NCBI RefSeq assembly: GCF_007860185.1 | Contig: NZ_SJPY01000006.1 | Coordinates: forward strand, 186,845-250,844 | DNA from: Novipirellula aureliae | GTDB taxonomy: Bacteria > Planctomycetota > Planctomycetia > Pirellulales > Pirellulaceae | DNA length: 64,000 nucleotides | Reading direction: 5' to 3' | Shown: positions 1 to 8,783 of the stretch, piece by piece | Numbering within the stretch: position 1 is the first letter of the stretch | Layout of the letters: every line of letters begins with the position of its first letter | Notes under the pieces: model-generated | What the model saw: the letters and a program-made list of their open reading frames with translations, nothing else | Database searches by the model: none | What the model was told of the DNA's origin: nothing | Position numbers and translations under genes: made by a program

Positions 1-61
1 TGAAGTCGCAAGAGACCATCAGTACAAGTATACACGGTCGGCAGTCGCTCGTGGGTGACAC

Positions 62-112
62 GGTTCGTAGCCGCCACTTGTTTCCTCCGCCGAGACAAGC
101 TCGACGGAAAGA
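62..112. repeat. Dispersed intergenic repeat, copy 1
   Basis: A 51-bp stretch centred on the shared core tttcctccgccgaga matches 43788-43838 at about 45 of 51 positions by eye, in the same orientation. No gene overlaps either copy. The rest of 1-153 shows no coding potential that I can support. Confidence 0.6.
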
Positions 113-153
113 TTTTTCACGTTTCAGAATTTCTTCAGTACACGCCATTCGGC

Positions 154-641
154 GCTAGCGGGCTGTCGATTCAATCGGTTTGACTCGACTGATTGTTTAA
201 CGCCAAGCCATAGGCGATCGCTTATGAAAAAGCTGACGCCTTCGGCTAAGCGTTAAACGATTAAATCAGCAGGCCGCTAGCGGGCTGTCGATTCAATCGG
301 TTTGACTCGACTTATTGTTTAACGCCAAGCCATAGGCGACCGCTTATGGAAAAGCTGGCGTCTTCGGCTAAGCGTTAAACGATTAAATCAGCAGGCCGCT
401 AGCGGGCTGTCGATTCAATCGGTTTGACTTGACTTATTGTTTAACGCCAAGCCATAGGCGACCGCTTATGGAAAGGCTGGCGTCTTCGGCTAAGCGTTAA
501 ACGATTAAATCAGCAGGCCGATAGCGGGCTGTCGATTCAATCGGTTTGACTCGACTGATTGTTTAACGCCAAGCCATAGGCGACCGCTTATGGAAAGGCT
601 GGCGTCTTCGGCTAAGCGTTAAACGATTAAATCGACAGCCT
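154..641. repeat. Four tandem 122-bp units (154, 276, 398, 520)
   Basis: Four head-to-tail copies of exactly 122 bp start at 154, 276, 398 and 520 and differ at only a few positions. Each begins gctagcgggctgtcg (the fourth begins with gata) and ends in aaatcagcaggcc (the last diverges to aaatcgacagcc). Each unit has an internal inverted repeat, gtttaacgc against gcgttaaac, enclosing a ccata/tatgg arm. The junctions are imperfect palindromes centred on GCTAGC. A fifth, inverted copy lies at 8664-8783. The unit length is not a multiple of three and no gene-like frame is present, so I read it as a non-coding palindromic or MITE-like element amplified in place. Confidence 0.9.
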
Positions 642-738
642 GCTAGCCGGGGGTGCCCCGAAAACTCCTGTTGGTGGCGCAAAGTCCAAAAAGGCCAGCA
701 ATACATTCGACATTCCAAGTGTCTGCAAGCGCCCAACA

Positions 739-780
739 CCTAGGAACCGACCCCTAGGAACCGACCCCTAGGATCCAACC
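739..780. repeat. 3 x 14-bp tandem repeat
   Basis: The unit cctaggaaccgacc occurs at 739-752 and 753-766, and a variant cctaggatccaacc at 767-780. It lies about 55 bp from the 3' end of the minus-strand gene that ends at 835. The sequence cctaggaaccgacc also occurs once near 25322-25335. Confidence 0.85.
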
Positions 781-834
781 GTGCATTCGGAACGCTAACA
801 TTGCCACTTCAAAACTTACGCATCGGGTGACGGT

Positions 835-2493
835 TTATGGAGTATTCACCACAAACGCGTTCCAAAAATCGCGAACCGTCGTTAGACCTGCCGACTCATC
901 CGCCAAATCAAAAATCCACATCGCTTCCACGGTATCCGAAAAGTCGACGCCACCATTTGTCAGAACTTTTCCCCAATAGGAAGAACCGTCGACGATTTCC
1001 TTGGCCAAAGTCCATAGCTCTCTCGCGTGTGCATTGGGATTCTTCGGATCAATCGCTTCCGGCAAAAATACCGTATCTTCATTCTTGTAGTTAGGGGTTT
1101 TTGGCCCCCGACTTGGTTTGGCACCGTATTCATTGTTGCCGTCATCAATCTGTACATAGGTCAGTACAGCAGGATCGTTGATGTACTCCCAATCATTTTT
1201 GCCGTCGCGAAAGGTCACCCCTTGATGTCCGGCCGTATGTCGTTCATTCCAGATGCTATGCTGGACAAGAATGACATTCGTGCTTGTATTGGTGACTCCG
1301 TCGGCAATGAGTTTCGCAACCCAATCTGCCGTGAAATCAGATTGTCCTGCATCCATCACGAACACCCGTCCGCCCGCCTCGAGTACTGGCTTGGCTTTTT
1401 CTTTCACAACATCGGAAGCGAAGTCCAGCTGTGCAATCCGTTCCGGCGAACGCATGACGTGGCCGTCTTCGTTGGTTCCATAGATGATCCGCTCATGAGC
1501 GTTCACCCAACGCGCTTGAGCACGTTTTTCAGCCGTATCGGTGGCCAGTGCTTCGGGACCGAAGGCGAGATCAAACAAGCGTCGCGAGTCGATATACTTG
1601 AAACGGCTGTTCTTCACTTGAACCCCATAAGCCCCCGCCACGGCAAAGTAATTCACACCTTCTAGCTGCGGATGCGCCAACAAGCAGCCCACTGCCGCTT
1701 GCGCGTGGATGTCATCCGAATCGGGAAGACTATCGAACTGAGCGATAAACAGGTCCTTCTCTTTGTTAAAACGATTGGAAGTGGACGTCGCCTCAGGCTT
1801 CGGATTCTCCGCGATTCCTTCGGCCACCGAAACGGGAACGTCTACATGTCGGAAGACCAGTCGATCAGCTTTGAAAAACTGCGACCGTCCGGAAACCACC
1901 AATTTGTAACTTTCGCCAGCCTTGAAATGATAAACCGCCACACGTTTGTTATTCTCCCCACCGGGGTCCAAACGATTGCCAGAAGCCCACTCGAACTTTT
2001 TATCGGCGCCGCCAAAAAACTTGGTATCGGATTGAAGGAGCGATAGCGGAGCATCTTTCCTGTGCGCGTCACCTGCGTTGGGCCCCGCGTTAAAATCGCC
2101 TTCGACTCGGATGTAGCAATCATTGGCAATATCGGCTCGCCTCCTACCTTTGATCTCCAAGACTTCCTTGGCACAGCGGAGGTGAAGATAATAGAGCCCC
2201 CCCTTGTTTATCTTAAATTGGTATTCCAAGGGAGATTTCGGATCACCGCTCACCGGTGAATTGCCAGTAAACTCCAAATAGCCGGTGCCACTGAAAGCAT
2301 TGTTCAGATTCGTACGTTTCAGTTCCCAAAGTCCGAGCGGCGAATCCGTTTCTTCAAGTTCGATGGCGACGAGACCATTCGATTCCACTTCAACGGCGTA
2401 AGCGTTTAAATTGGCAAAACAGACGACCGTCGCGATGACGAGGTGTAATCTCAATGGGGGACAGATGGGTAATCGGCTCATTCTTTTTTCCAT
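835..2493 (-). CDS. Secreted protein with nucleoside-hydrolase-like domain
   Basis: A 552-residue exported protein that I do not recognise with certainty. The N terminus is a signal peptide (hydrophobic LHLVIATVVCFANL, probable cleavage after AYA). Residues about 36-220 look like a beta-rich, carbohydrate-binding-like region (YLEFTGN, YHFKAGESYKLVVSG). Residues about 245-550 resemble the nucleoside-hydrolase or DUF1593 fold. The strand FIAQFDSLPDSDDIHA puts an Asp cluster where those enzymes bind calcium and ribose, followed by HPQLEGVNYFAVAG. This assignment is inference from motif spacing. Two starts are possible, ATG 2493 or ATG 2481; the second has AG-rich GGAAAAAAGA just upstream. The gene is divergent from the FecR gene. 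Confidence 0.6.
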   Translation of the reverse strand: MEKRMSRLPICPPLRLHLVIATVVCFANLNAYAVEVESNGLVAIELEETDSPLGLWELKRTNLNNAFSGTGYLEFTGNSPVSGDPKSPLEYQFKINKGGLYYLHLRCAKEVLEIKGRRRADIANDCYIRVEGDFNAGPNAGDAHRKDAPLSLLQSDTKFFGGADKKFEWASGNRLDPGGENNKRVAVYHFKAGESYKLVVSGRSQFFKADRLVFRHVDVPVSVAEGIAENPKPEATSTSNRFNKEKDLFIAQFDSLPDSDDIHAQAAVGCLLAHPQLEGVNYFAVAGAYGVQVKNSRFKYIDSRRLFDLAFGPEALATDTAEKRAQARWVNAHERIIYGTNEDGHVMRSPERIAQLDFASDVVKEKAKPVLEAGGRVFVMDAGQSDFTADWVAKLIADGVTNTSTNVILVQHSIWNERHTAGHQGVTFRDGKNDWEYINDPAVLTYVQIDDGNNEYGAKPSRGPKTPNYKNEDTVFLPEAIDPKNPNAHARELWTLAKEIVDGSSYWGKVLTNGGVDFSDTVEAMWIFDLADESAGLTTVRDFWNAFVVNTP

Positions 2494-2908
2494 AGTGAGG
2501 GATCCGTTGTTGGGGGAATCCGTTTTTCGGGGGGGGGATTGTTCGGAAACAATCTGGGACGTCGATCTAATTCGTGAAGTAGCAGAAAAGCGTCAAGAGT
2601 TCCGTTGACAATGGAAAACGAAACTCTTGGCAAATTTTCCTCTTTTGTACCATTCCAAGAATAGACAACAGAGTGATCGGGCCGAAAAGGCACTGTTTGC
2701 CTGTACAACGACTTGCCTGTACAACGACTTATCTTTCATGCTTTTTAAATGGGTCGTTCTTCCTTCGCAACCAATTGGAGCGATTTTAATCAATAGGACA
2801 AGTAATTATTGTCCAAAACCGAAAGAAATCGCCCTAATAAATTAACCTCATACTAGCGAGGCGTGTTGGTCCAAGGCCCCCTCCCCCTGTTCTAAGCCAT
2901 CGTGTTCA
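2494..2908. other. Intergenic region with a 16-bp tandem duplication
   Basis: This divergent intergenic region lies between the minus-strand gene at 835-2493 and the plus-strand sigma/FecR genes. It contains a perfect 2 x 16-bp tandem repeat (gcctgtacaacgactt at 2699-2714 and 2715-2730) and a run of nine G at about 2529-2537. I see no supportable gene. Promoters for both flanking transcripts should lie here but I cannot assign boxes. Confidence 0.5.
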
Positions 2909-3040
2909 ATGTCAATGAATTCTGAATATTCCGAATTTGCTCGGCTGATTGGGTATCACCAGCGATCCGTTATGGGATACTGGAAATTGATGACGCGTTT
3001 TTTCAATCAACGTCTCCTGAACGGGGAGCTTCCTCTATGA
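2909..3040 (+). pseudogene. ECF sigma factor stub (43 codons)
   Basis: A 43-codon frame whose stop overlaps the FecR start as ATGA (ATG 3037-3039, TGA 3038-3040). This is the usual coupling of planctomycete ECF sigma factors to their FecR-type partner. Its first half, SEFARLIGYHQRSVMGY, matches the start of sigma region 2.1 in such factors (pattern FxRLLxxHQRxxxGY). The rest (KLMTRFFNQRLLNGELPL) does not continue into regions 2.2-2.4 or 4. A normal ECF sigma is about 170-190 residues. I infer an internally deleted sigma gene that kept its ends and its coupling to the next gene. It could instead be an expressed micropeptide or leader. Confidence 0.5.
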
Positions 3041-4575
3041 ATCCTCGCCAAGAACATTCACAGCGTTTTGATCAAGTCCATGAACTGGTGACCAAGTTAC
3101 TCGAAGGGACTGCGACCGAAGCCGAGCAACAGCAGCTTCAGGAAGCCGTTATCAACGATTGCGAAGTCCGACTCGAGTATATTCGCTACATCCAAGAGGT
3201 CTCGCATATCGCATCCCGACTGGTGCCTCCCCAAACCACCGATATCCATTCGAAAGCGATGGTTCTCGAAGCGTTTAAAATCTCGGAGGATGCTCCTTTC
3301 AACCACGCGACATCGCCCAGCATAGCCGGTGCGCATCGCCCCAAATTGCCTTACAGCTGGATCGGCACCGCCGCCGTCACTGCGGCGATTTTACTGGTTA
3401 TATTGTCTTTCCAATTGGGCGTTGGCCGAGTGGATCTCGATCCGTCTAAAACCGAATCGATCGCGCATAGCACTCAGAGTCATCCTCACGATTCGCAAGC
3501 CCCCGACCATGGCAAGGAAGTCGCAACGCTTCTTCAAGGCACCAATGTCATCTGGGATAGCCTGCATCGATCGGTTGAAGACCTTCATCGCATTTCAATC
3601 GGACAAACTCTTTGTATCCACGAAGGTTCGTTGAAGCTGGTATTTGACACCGGCGTCGAGGCACTGGTCTTAGCTCCGTGTCTAATTGAAATCCAGGATC
3701 GAGACCGTGTGTATTGCTCGTATGGTCGAATCGCTGCCAAAGCAAACGACAGTGGAATAGGGTTCATGATCGACACCCCCGTTGCACGTGTCACAGACCT
3801 GGGTACCGAATTTGGAGTTTCAATTAGCGATTCCGGGGATACCGAAGTCGCAGTCTTCAAAGGCAAGGTCAATGTTGGCCCCAATCCCACACTTCAGCAA
3901 AACAAGAACGCGACGCCAGTTCGAGGCCAGCGTTTGGTTCAGGGACAAGCGACTTTGGTTGGCCGCGATGGCCAATCACGGCGAGTCTTTTCGATCGATA
4001 ACCAACGCCTTCCCGGTGTCCGCGATCTTGCTCCACTGCACTTGAACAGCCCGGTCATTTCCGAGGTGCGAGACAACATCGGTGACCGCCACCCTGAAAA
4101 TCGAATGTTCTATCGAATCGTCCAGGCCGGCTTGCGAGAAGACAGCCAAGCATTTGTTGACCGAAACCACGAGTGGAACGGACTTAGCGAAGACGGGATG
4201 CCAGCGGAGCTGATTGGTGCCGACTATGTGATGCCGTTTAACGATGACAAGTTTGCCGATAACCTAGTGGTCCGTGTCGCAATTGCTAGACCGGCAACGG
4301 TTTACATCTTCTTCTGTGACAATACGCCCGCCCCCGATTGGCTTACGACCCGTTTTGAAGACACCGGACTCGACCTGGGGCTTGATGAAGTCGCCGGTCG
4401 ATACCATTCGGATAGAAAACTATCCGTCGGCCCCGCCCAGAGTATCGACAATACGTTTTCGATCTGGAAACGCACCGTCGATCAGCCTCAGGAACTAGTC
4501 CTAGGATCCTTTGAACGTCCTGCAGATGTGCAGCTGGGATACAACATGTACGGCATTGCGGCAGTAGCCCGCTGA
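3037..4575 (+). CDS. FecR-domain anti-sigma/regulatory membrane protein
   Basis: A 512-residue protein of the planctomycete FecR type. Residues 1-80 are the cytoplasmic anti-sigma-like part (QRFDQVHELVTKLLEGTATEAEQQQL, here spanning a helix). Residues about 108-130 form one transmembrane helix (WIGTAAVTAAILLVILSF). Residues about 180-290 are the FecR domain (GTEFGVSIS, VAVFKGKVNV). The C-terminal 200 residues are periplasmic and unassigned. In related operons such proteins control an ECF sigma encoded just upstream and sit beside sulfatases or glycoside hydrolases. Here only a sigma stub is left, so the protein may be orphaned or act on a sigma encoded elsewhere. It is followed after 120 bp by a sulfatase in the same direction. 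Confidence 0.8.
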   Translation: MNPRQEHSQRFDQVHELVTKLLEGTATEAEQQQLQEAVINDCEVRLEYIRYIQEVSHIASRLVPPQTTDIHSKAMVLEAFKISEDAPFNHATSPSIAGAHRPKLPYSWIGTAAVTAAILLVILSFQLGVGRVDLDPSKTESIAHSTQSHPHDSQAPDHGKEVATLLQGTNVIWDSLHRSVEDLHRISIGQTLCIHEGSLKLVFDTGVEALVLAPCLIEIQDRDRVYCSYGRIAAKANDSGIGFMIDTPVARVTDLGTEFGVSISDSGDTEVAVFKGKVNVGPNPTLQQNKNATPVRGQRLVQGQATLVGRDGQSRRVFSIDNQRLPGVRDLAPLHLNSPVISEVRDNIGDRHPENRMFYRIVQAGLREDSQAFVDRNHEWNGLSEDGMPAELIGADYVMPFNDDKFADNLVVRVAIARPATVYIFFCDNTPAPDWLTTRFEDTGLDLGLDEVAGRYHSDRKLSVGPAQSIDNTFSIWKRTVDQPQELVLGSFERPADVQLGYNMYGIAAVAR

Positions 4576-4695
4576 GCGCACAGCGTCTATTCAACTGCGG
4601 TTGCATGAAAATGGAAATGCACTCAACGCGGAAAGAAAAGCACGCTGCCCCGTTTGCGCCCTTAAGTCCCCCCGCTTAGACTTCTTCCGAATTTA

Positions 4696-6108
4696 ATGAA
4701 AGTTAGAACCATGAATCGGGTGTTTGTTTTAATCAGTTCCCTTGCCTTGCTTGCCTCTGGCACGCTTCAGGCTGCGGAGAAACCCAATGTTCTTTTCATT
4801 GCGGTTGATGACCTCAATGATTGGGCAGGATACCGCGGTAATCAAGATGCCATCACGCCGAACATGGATCGGTTGGCGGGGCAGGGGATGTGGTTTAGCC
4901 AAGCCTACTGCCAATACCCGCTCTGCGGGCCCTCCCGCGCCAGTATTATGAGCGGACTGTATTACCACCAGCTTGGATCCACGCAGCTTCAGGCCGATGA
5001 TGCGTTCGTGGAAGACCAGGCTCAGGCGATCGGATCCGAACTGCTTCATGGCTATCTTAAAAATCATGGCTACAAAACGATGGCGGTCGGAAAAATCCAG
5101 CATCGGCATCTGGCGCCGAAAAAACTGGATTTGTCGGGTGGTCGCGGCGGCTGGGATTACTTCAAAGACGAACAGGGAAAACGCACAAAGGTTAATTTTT
5201 TAAGCGGGAAAACTCTGACGGACTGGGCCGTCTATCCGTACGACGAGGATAAGATGAGCGACTCCAAGGCAGCCCGGTGGGCAGTGGAACGCCTCGAGGA
5301 AAAGCATGAGGAACCCTTTATGCTGATGGTCGGGTTTCTTCGGCCACATGCCCCTTGGTATGTCCCCCAGAAATATTTCGACCAATACGACAAGGATAAA
5401 CTGGTTCTGCCCCCTTATGATCCCAACGACTTCGACGATCTCCCAGAGGCAGCGTTGGGCATGCTCAACCAGGGCTACCCAAGAACCGAATGGGCGATTC
5501 AGGAAAATCAATGGCGGGATATTATTCATGCCTACATGGCAAGTATCACGTTTGCAGATGCGAAGGTGGGTGAGGTCTTGGACGCTCTGGATGCTAGTCC
5601 CTATCGCGACAATACCATCGTGATCCTCTGGTCCGATCACGGGTATCATATGGGAGAGAAAAACACGTTCCAGAAGCATACTCTGTGGAATCGATCCGCC
5701 GTGGCTCCATTGATCATCAAGGTGCCGCAATCCGTTGATCATAACGCAAAGACGGGACCGTGTGATCAAGTGGTGAGCCTGATCGATCTCTATCCGACGG
5801 TGGTGGATCTGTGCGGTCTCCCACCAAATGACGTTGTCGTCGGTCGCAGCCTGAAACCATTGTTGGAGAATCCTGCCAGACCCTGGGATTTCCCCGCCTT
5901 CACCTTTAAGAGAGACACCCGGAAATCAGTGCAGTATGGACCTTACCGCTATATCGAATACGAAGATGGGTCGATGGAACTCTATGACCATCGAAAGGAT
6001 CCCAATGAATGGACGAACCTAGCGGAGAATCCTGAGCACAAGCAGGTTCTCCAGAGGCTGCAAGCGATGTTTACCGAATACAAAACGTTCGAGAAAAAAA
6101 TCCCCTAA
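4696..6108 (+). CDS. Sulfatase, iduronate-2-sulfatase-like
   Basis: A 470-residue secreted sulfatase of the alkaline-phosphatase superfamily. Signal peptide about 1-26 (VFVLISSLALLASGTLQA). Metal-binding Asp pair in FIAVDDLNDW (D38, D39). Formylglycine signature CGPSR with the modifiable cysteine at C77. The second metal site WSDHGYHMGE (D314, H315) has the DHGxxxGE form of iduronate-2-sulfatase-like enzymes, as does the DDLND start. The enzyme should hydrolyse a sulfate ester on a polysaccharide or oligosaccharide after cysteine is converted to formylglycine; the substrate is unknown. The start may be ATG 4696 or ATG 4711 (MNRVFVL). It probably forms one transcript with FecR upstream and the beta-helix gene 55 bp downstream. 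Confidence 0.9.
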   Translation: MKVRTMNRVFVLISSLALLASGTLQAAEKPNVLFIAVDDLNDWAGYRGNQDAITPNMDRLAGQGMWFSQAYCQYPLCGPSRASIMSGLYYHQLGSTQLQADDAFVEDQAQAIGSELLHGYLKNHGYKTMAVGKIQHRHLAPKKLDLSGGRGGWDYFKDEQGKRTKVNFLSGKTLTDWAVYPYDEDKMSDSKAARWAVERLEEKHEEPFMLMVGFLRPHAPWYVPQKYFDQYDKDKLVLPPYDPNDFDDLPEAALGMLNQGYPRTEWAIQENQWRDIIHAYMASITFADAKVGEVLDALDASPYRDNTIVILWSDHGYHMGEKNTFQKHTLWNRSAVAPLIIKVPQSVDHNAKTGPCDQVVSLIDLYPTVVDLCGLPPNDVVVGRSLKPLLENPARPWDFPAFTFKRDTRKSVQYGPYRYIEYEDGSMELYDHRKDPNEWTNLAENPEHKQVLQRLQAMFTEYKTFEKKIP

Positions 6109-6163
6109 GTACATCCCAATTCGCGCAGGTCGCGATCAAATCTAAAACGAGAGAAAGTACGAA

Positions 6164-8482
6164 ATGATGAAGTATCGACATGCACTGAAGAGTCCACCGT
6201 CCGCTCGCTGGTTTGATACGAAGGGCTACCTGAGCATTCCGGCTCTGTTGTTGCTATTCAGCGTTCTGCAACAACCTGCTTGGGCGGGTAAAACGATCCT
6301 CTATGTGTCACCCAATGGTAATGATCAGTGGTCCGGAAGCTACGCCGATCCCACAGCGGACGATGGTCCGCTGGCGACGTTGGATGCCGCCCGTCGAAAA
6401 GTACGGCAAATCAAAGCGAACGCCAGCGATGGAATCGAAGTCCAAATTCGTGGCGGAAAGTATGAACTCAGCAAAACCGTTGTGTTCGGTTACGAGGATT
6501 CCGGGTCGGAAGGGGCTACTGTCGTTTACAAAGCCTTCCCTGGCGAGAAACCTGTGTTTAGCGGCGGTGTTCCGATCACGGGTTGGAAAAAACTCTCGTC
6601 GGATCCCCTGGGCGTATCCGAAAAGGCACGCGGCAATCTGTGGGTCGCTGAAGTTCCAAAGGGCATAGGACAACAATGCGTTATCCGATCCCTTTACGAT
6701 GGAGAGAAACTTCTGACGCGCGCCAGATCAAATGGCTTGAAATATGCAGACGTCGAAAAGGAAAATGACTTTAACCGCCAGGGTAAAAAGTTAACGAGTG
6801 TGTTGGAATACGCTGGAGAGCCCGTTGCTCCTTTTGACCGTACAGTGCACTACCGAGATGACGACATCAAGGACTGGCCCAACCCTTCCGATATCGAGAT
6901 CGTGCTGAGGGAGCGTCCATGGTTGGCCAACATTATCGCTCTTGAACGCATTGATACCAAAAACAAGATTGCCTACCTGGCGGTCGATCCAACGTATCAG
7001 CCGCTGGACCCGCGACGCAGCTACTATGTTGAAAACGCAATCGAATATTTAGATGAGCCAGGCGAGTGGGTCGTGAACACCCGCGAGGGACGCATTTACA
7101 TGTGGCCGGAGACCGATGTTTCCGAGATGAATGTCATCGCGCCAGTGCTTCAAGAATTCATTCGAGTCGAAGGTCAGGAGGATGGCCCTTTCGCCAAGCA
7201 CATTCATATCCAAGACCTGACCTTCATGCATGGGTTGCGTGATTCATTGGTCGAAGGAGACAAAGGCCTGCAGCACGACTGGGAAATGCATGACAAGGCC
7301 AATGCAGTGATTCGGTTCCGCTTTGCGGAAGACTGCGGCCTTTCATCCTGTGTCATTAAGTCAAGTAGTGGCACGGGTGTCCGCCTCGATCTGCACTGCC
7401 AACGAATCAATATCACCCACAACCACCTGCACCATCTCGGCGGGGGAGGCATTGTGCTTAGTGGCTATGGTCCAGGCACCAAAGATGTGAATAAAAACAA
7501 CGTGGTACACGATAACTATATTCACAACATTGGTGAGCTCTTGCTGCATTCAGCGGCCATTTTTATCGCGCAAAGTGGGCACAACGAAATCACCCACAAC
7601 ACGATACGCGACGTTCCCTACAACGGAATGGTCGTGAGCGGTTGCCGTCCCCATGAGTTCTACCTCGTCCACCGCATCCCGTTCCGACGCGCATGGGTAT
7701 CATCGATTCGTTTTGAGGAATGTGAACCCTACATAAAGAAGGGGTTGGCTGCTCGATGGCACAATCGACTCGAGTACTTTCTTCCGCTGCTCCACTCCCG
7801 TGAAAACAAAATCAGCATGAATGATATTTCACGTACGCTTTTGAAGCTGCATGACGGGAATGCGATCTATTTTTCAGCCATGGGCGAGAATAATGTGGTG
7901 GAACGCAACTATCTTCACGAAAACCACGATACGGCGGGTGCCATTCGCCTAGATGACAATCCGAGCTTTACCATCATCCGAGAAAATGTGATCACCCAAT
8001 CGGAACGAGGCCTCGGTCTCAAAGGGCCTGCGGATCTCATTAACAACTTCATCTTTACGGAGACCTTCCTGCGCGGGCGGACATTGCCAGCCTGGTTGGG
8101 CGGTACCCAGAAATCTTTGCCGCAGCGAAATATCTTCTTGCCGCCTGCATCTTCCAAATCGAGTAGTGGCCTCTATTTAACCGACGATCGTGCAACGAAC
8201 AGACCCTTTTACGAAAATCTTCCTAAAATGGAAGACTCAATCTATTTTACTAAAAATAGACGTGAGCCCTATGTGCCCAAAGCAGAACTCGGCAGTGATC
8301 TGTTTACAGGTCAACGAGTGAAGCCAGGCGAGGATGAAATCAAACTCCTTTATGCCGACCCGATGTTTGACGAAGAGGCTATGCAAAAGTTGATCTTCCG
8401 CTTTAAAGAGGGATCTCCAGCGATTCCGCTCGGAATCCAACCGATTGATCTCAGTACCGTGGGCTCGACGCTTGCCAGATAA
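6164..8482 (+). CDS. Secreted right-handed beta-helix enzyme, GH141-like
   Basis: A 772-residue exported protein (signal region about 20-42, IPALLLLFSVLQQPAWA). Directly after it comes LYVSPNGNDQWSG, then GPLATLDAARRKV, IRGGKYELSKTVVF and KPVFSGGVPITGWK. This is the N-terminal signature of the parallel beta-helix proteins that include GH141 (alpha-L-fucosidase and xylanase activities are known there). Residues about 340-650 hold short repeated turns of the helix (NITHNHLHHLGGGGIVLSG, NEITHNTIRDVPYNGMVVSG). The class is clear; fucosidase activity is inferred from the family and from the window's other fucosidases. A GAGAGAAAG stretch 5' of ATG 6164 is a plausible ribosome-binding site. The gene follows the sulfatase by 55 bp and closes the FecR-sulfatase unit. 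Confidence 0.8.
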   Translation: MMKYRHALKSPPSARWFDTKGYLSIPALLLLFSVLQQPAWAGKTILYVSPNGNDQWSGSYADPTADDGPLATLDAARRKVRQIKANASDGIEVQIRGGKYELSKTVVFGYEDSGSEGATVVYKAFPGEKPVFSGGVPITGWKKLSSDPLGVSEKARGNLWVAEVPKGIGQQCVIRSLYDGEKLLTRARSNGLKYADVEKENDFNRQGKKLTSVLEYAGEPVAPFDRTVHYRDDDIKDWPNPSDIEIVLRERPWLANIIALERIDTKNKIAYLAVDPTYQPLDPRRSYYVENAIEYLDEPGEWVVNTREGRIYMWPETDVSEMNVIAPVLQEFIRVEGQEDGPFAKHIHIQDLTFMHGLRDSLVEGDKGLQHDWEMHDKANAVIRFRFAEDCGLSSCVIKSSSGTGVRLDLHCQRINITHNHLHHLGGGGIVLSGYGPGTKDVNKNNVVHDNYIHNIGELLLHSAAIFIAQSGHNEITHNTIRDVPYNGMVVSGCRPHEFYLVHRIPFRRAWVSSIRFEECEPYIKKGLAARWHNRLEYFLPLLHSRENKISMNDISRTLLKLHDGNAIYFSAMGENNVVERNYLHENHDTAGAIRLDDNPSFTIIRENVITQSERGLGLKGPADLINNFIFTETFLRGRTLPAWLGGTQKSLPQRNIFLPPASSKSSSGLYLTDDRATNRPFYENLPKMEDSIYFTKNRREPYVPKAELGSDLFTGQRVKPGEDEIKLLYADPMFDEEAMQKLIFRFKEGSPAIPLGIQPIDLSTVGSTLAR

Positions 8483-8611
8483 CCGGTTTGTCTCGTTTTG
8501 CCAGGCCGAAAAAGGGAACCCTTGTCGAGAACCTTCCGCGTCCGTCTTCAAACGTTGCGGTTTGACTTCCCTGCAAAGGTCCAGCGCGGCATTGGCGTTA
8601 CATAACGCGGC

Positions 8612-8660
8612 CCAGGGTTAAAGCCGTCAATCGCCTTTGCGATTGACGCTGTAACCCTGG
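8612..8660. repeat. 49-bp imperfect palindrome
   Basis: ccagggttaaagccgtcaat pairs with attgacgctgtaaccctgg around a short centre (cgcctttgcg). It forms a long stem without a T-tract, so it is more like a repetitive palindrome than a terminator. It abuts the MITE-like copy that begins at 8664. Confidence 0.7.
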
Positions 8661-8663
8661 CTA

Positions 8664-8783
8664 GCGGCCTGCTGATTTAATCGTTTAACGCTTAGCCGAA
8701 GGCGTCAGCTTTTCCACAAGCGGTCGCCTATGGCTTGGCGTTAAACAATAAGTCGAGTCAAACCGACTAAATCAGCAGGCCGC
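8664..8783 (-). mobile_element. MITE-like element with 16-bp perfect TIRs
   Basis: A single inverted copy of the 122-bp unit repeated at 154-641. Both ends are the same 16 bp in inverted orientation: gcggcctgctgattta at 8664-8679 and taaatcagcaggccgc at 8768-8783. The interior carries the same gtttaacgc/gcgttaaac inverted repeat. It encodes nothing. Perfect terminal inverted repeats on a 120-bp non-coding unit suggest a miniature element moved by a transposase encoded elsewhere. I could not see a clear target-site duplication. Confidence 0.7.

Noticed and set aside
154-641. CRISPR array suspected from regular repeats
   Set aside because: The 122-bp units are contiguous with no unique spacers, and no cas gene is present.
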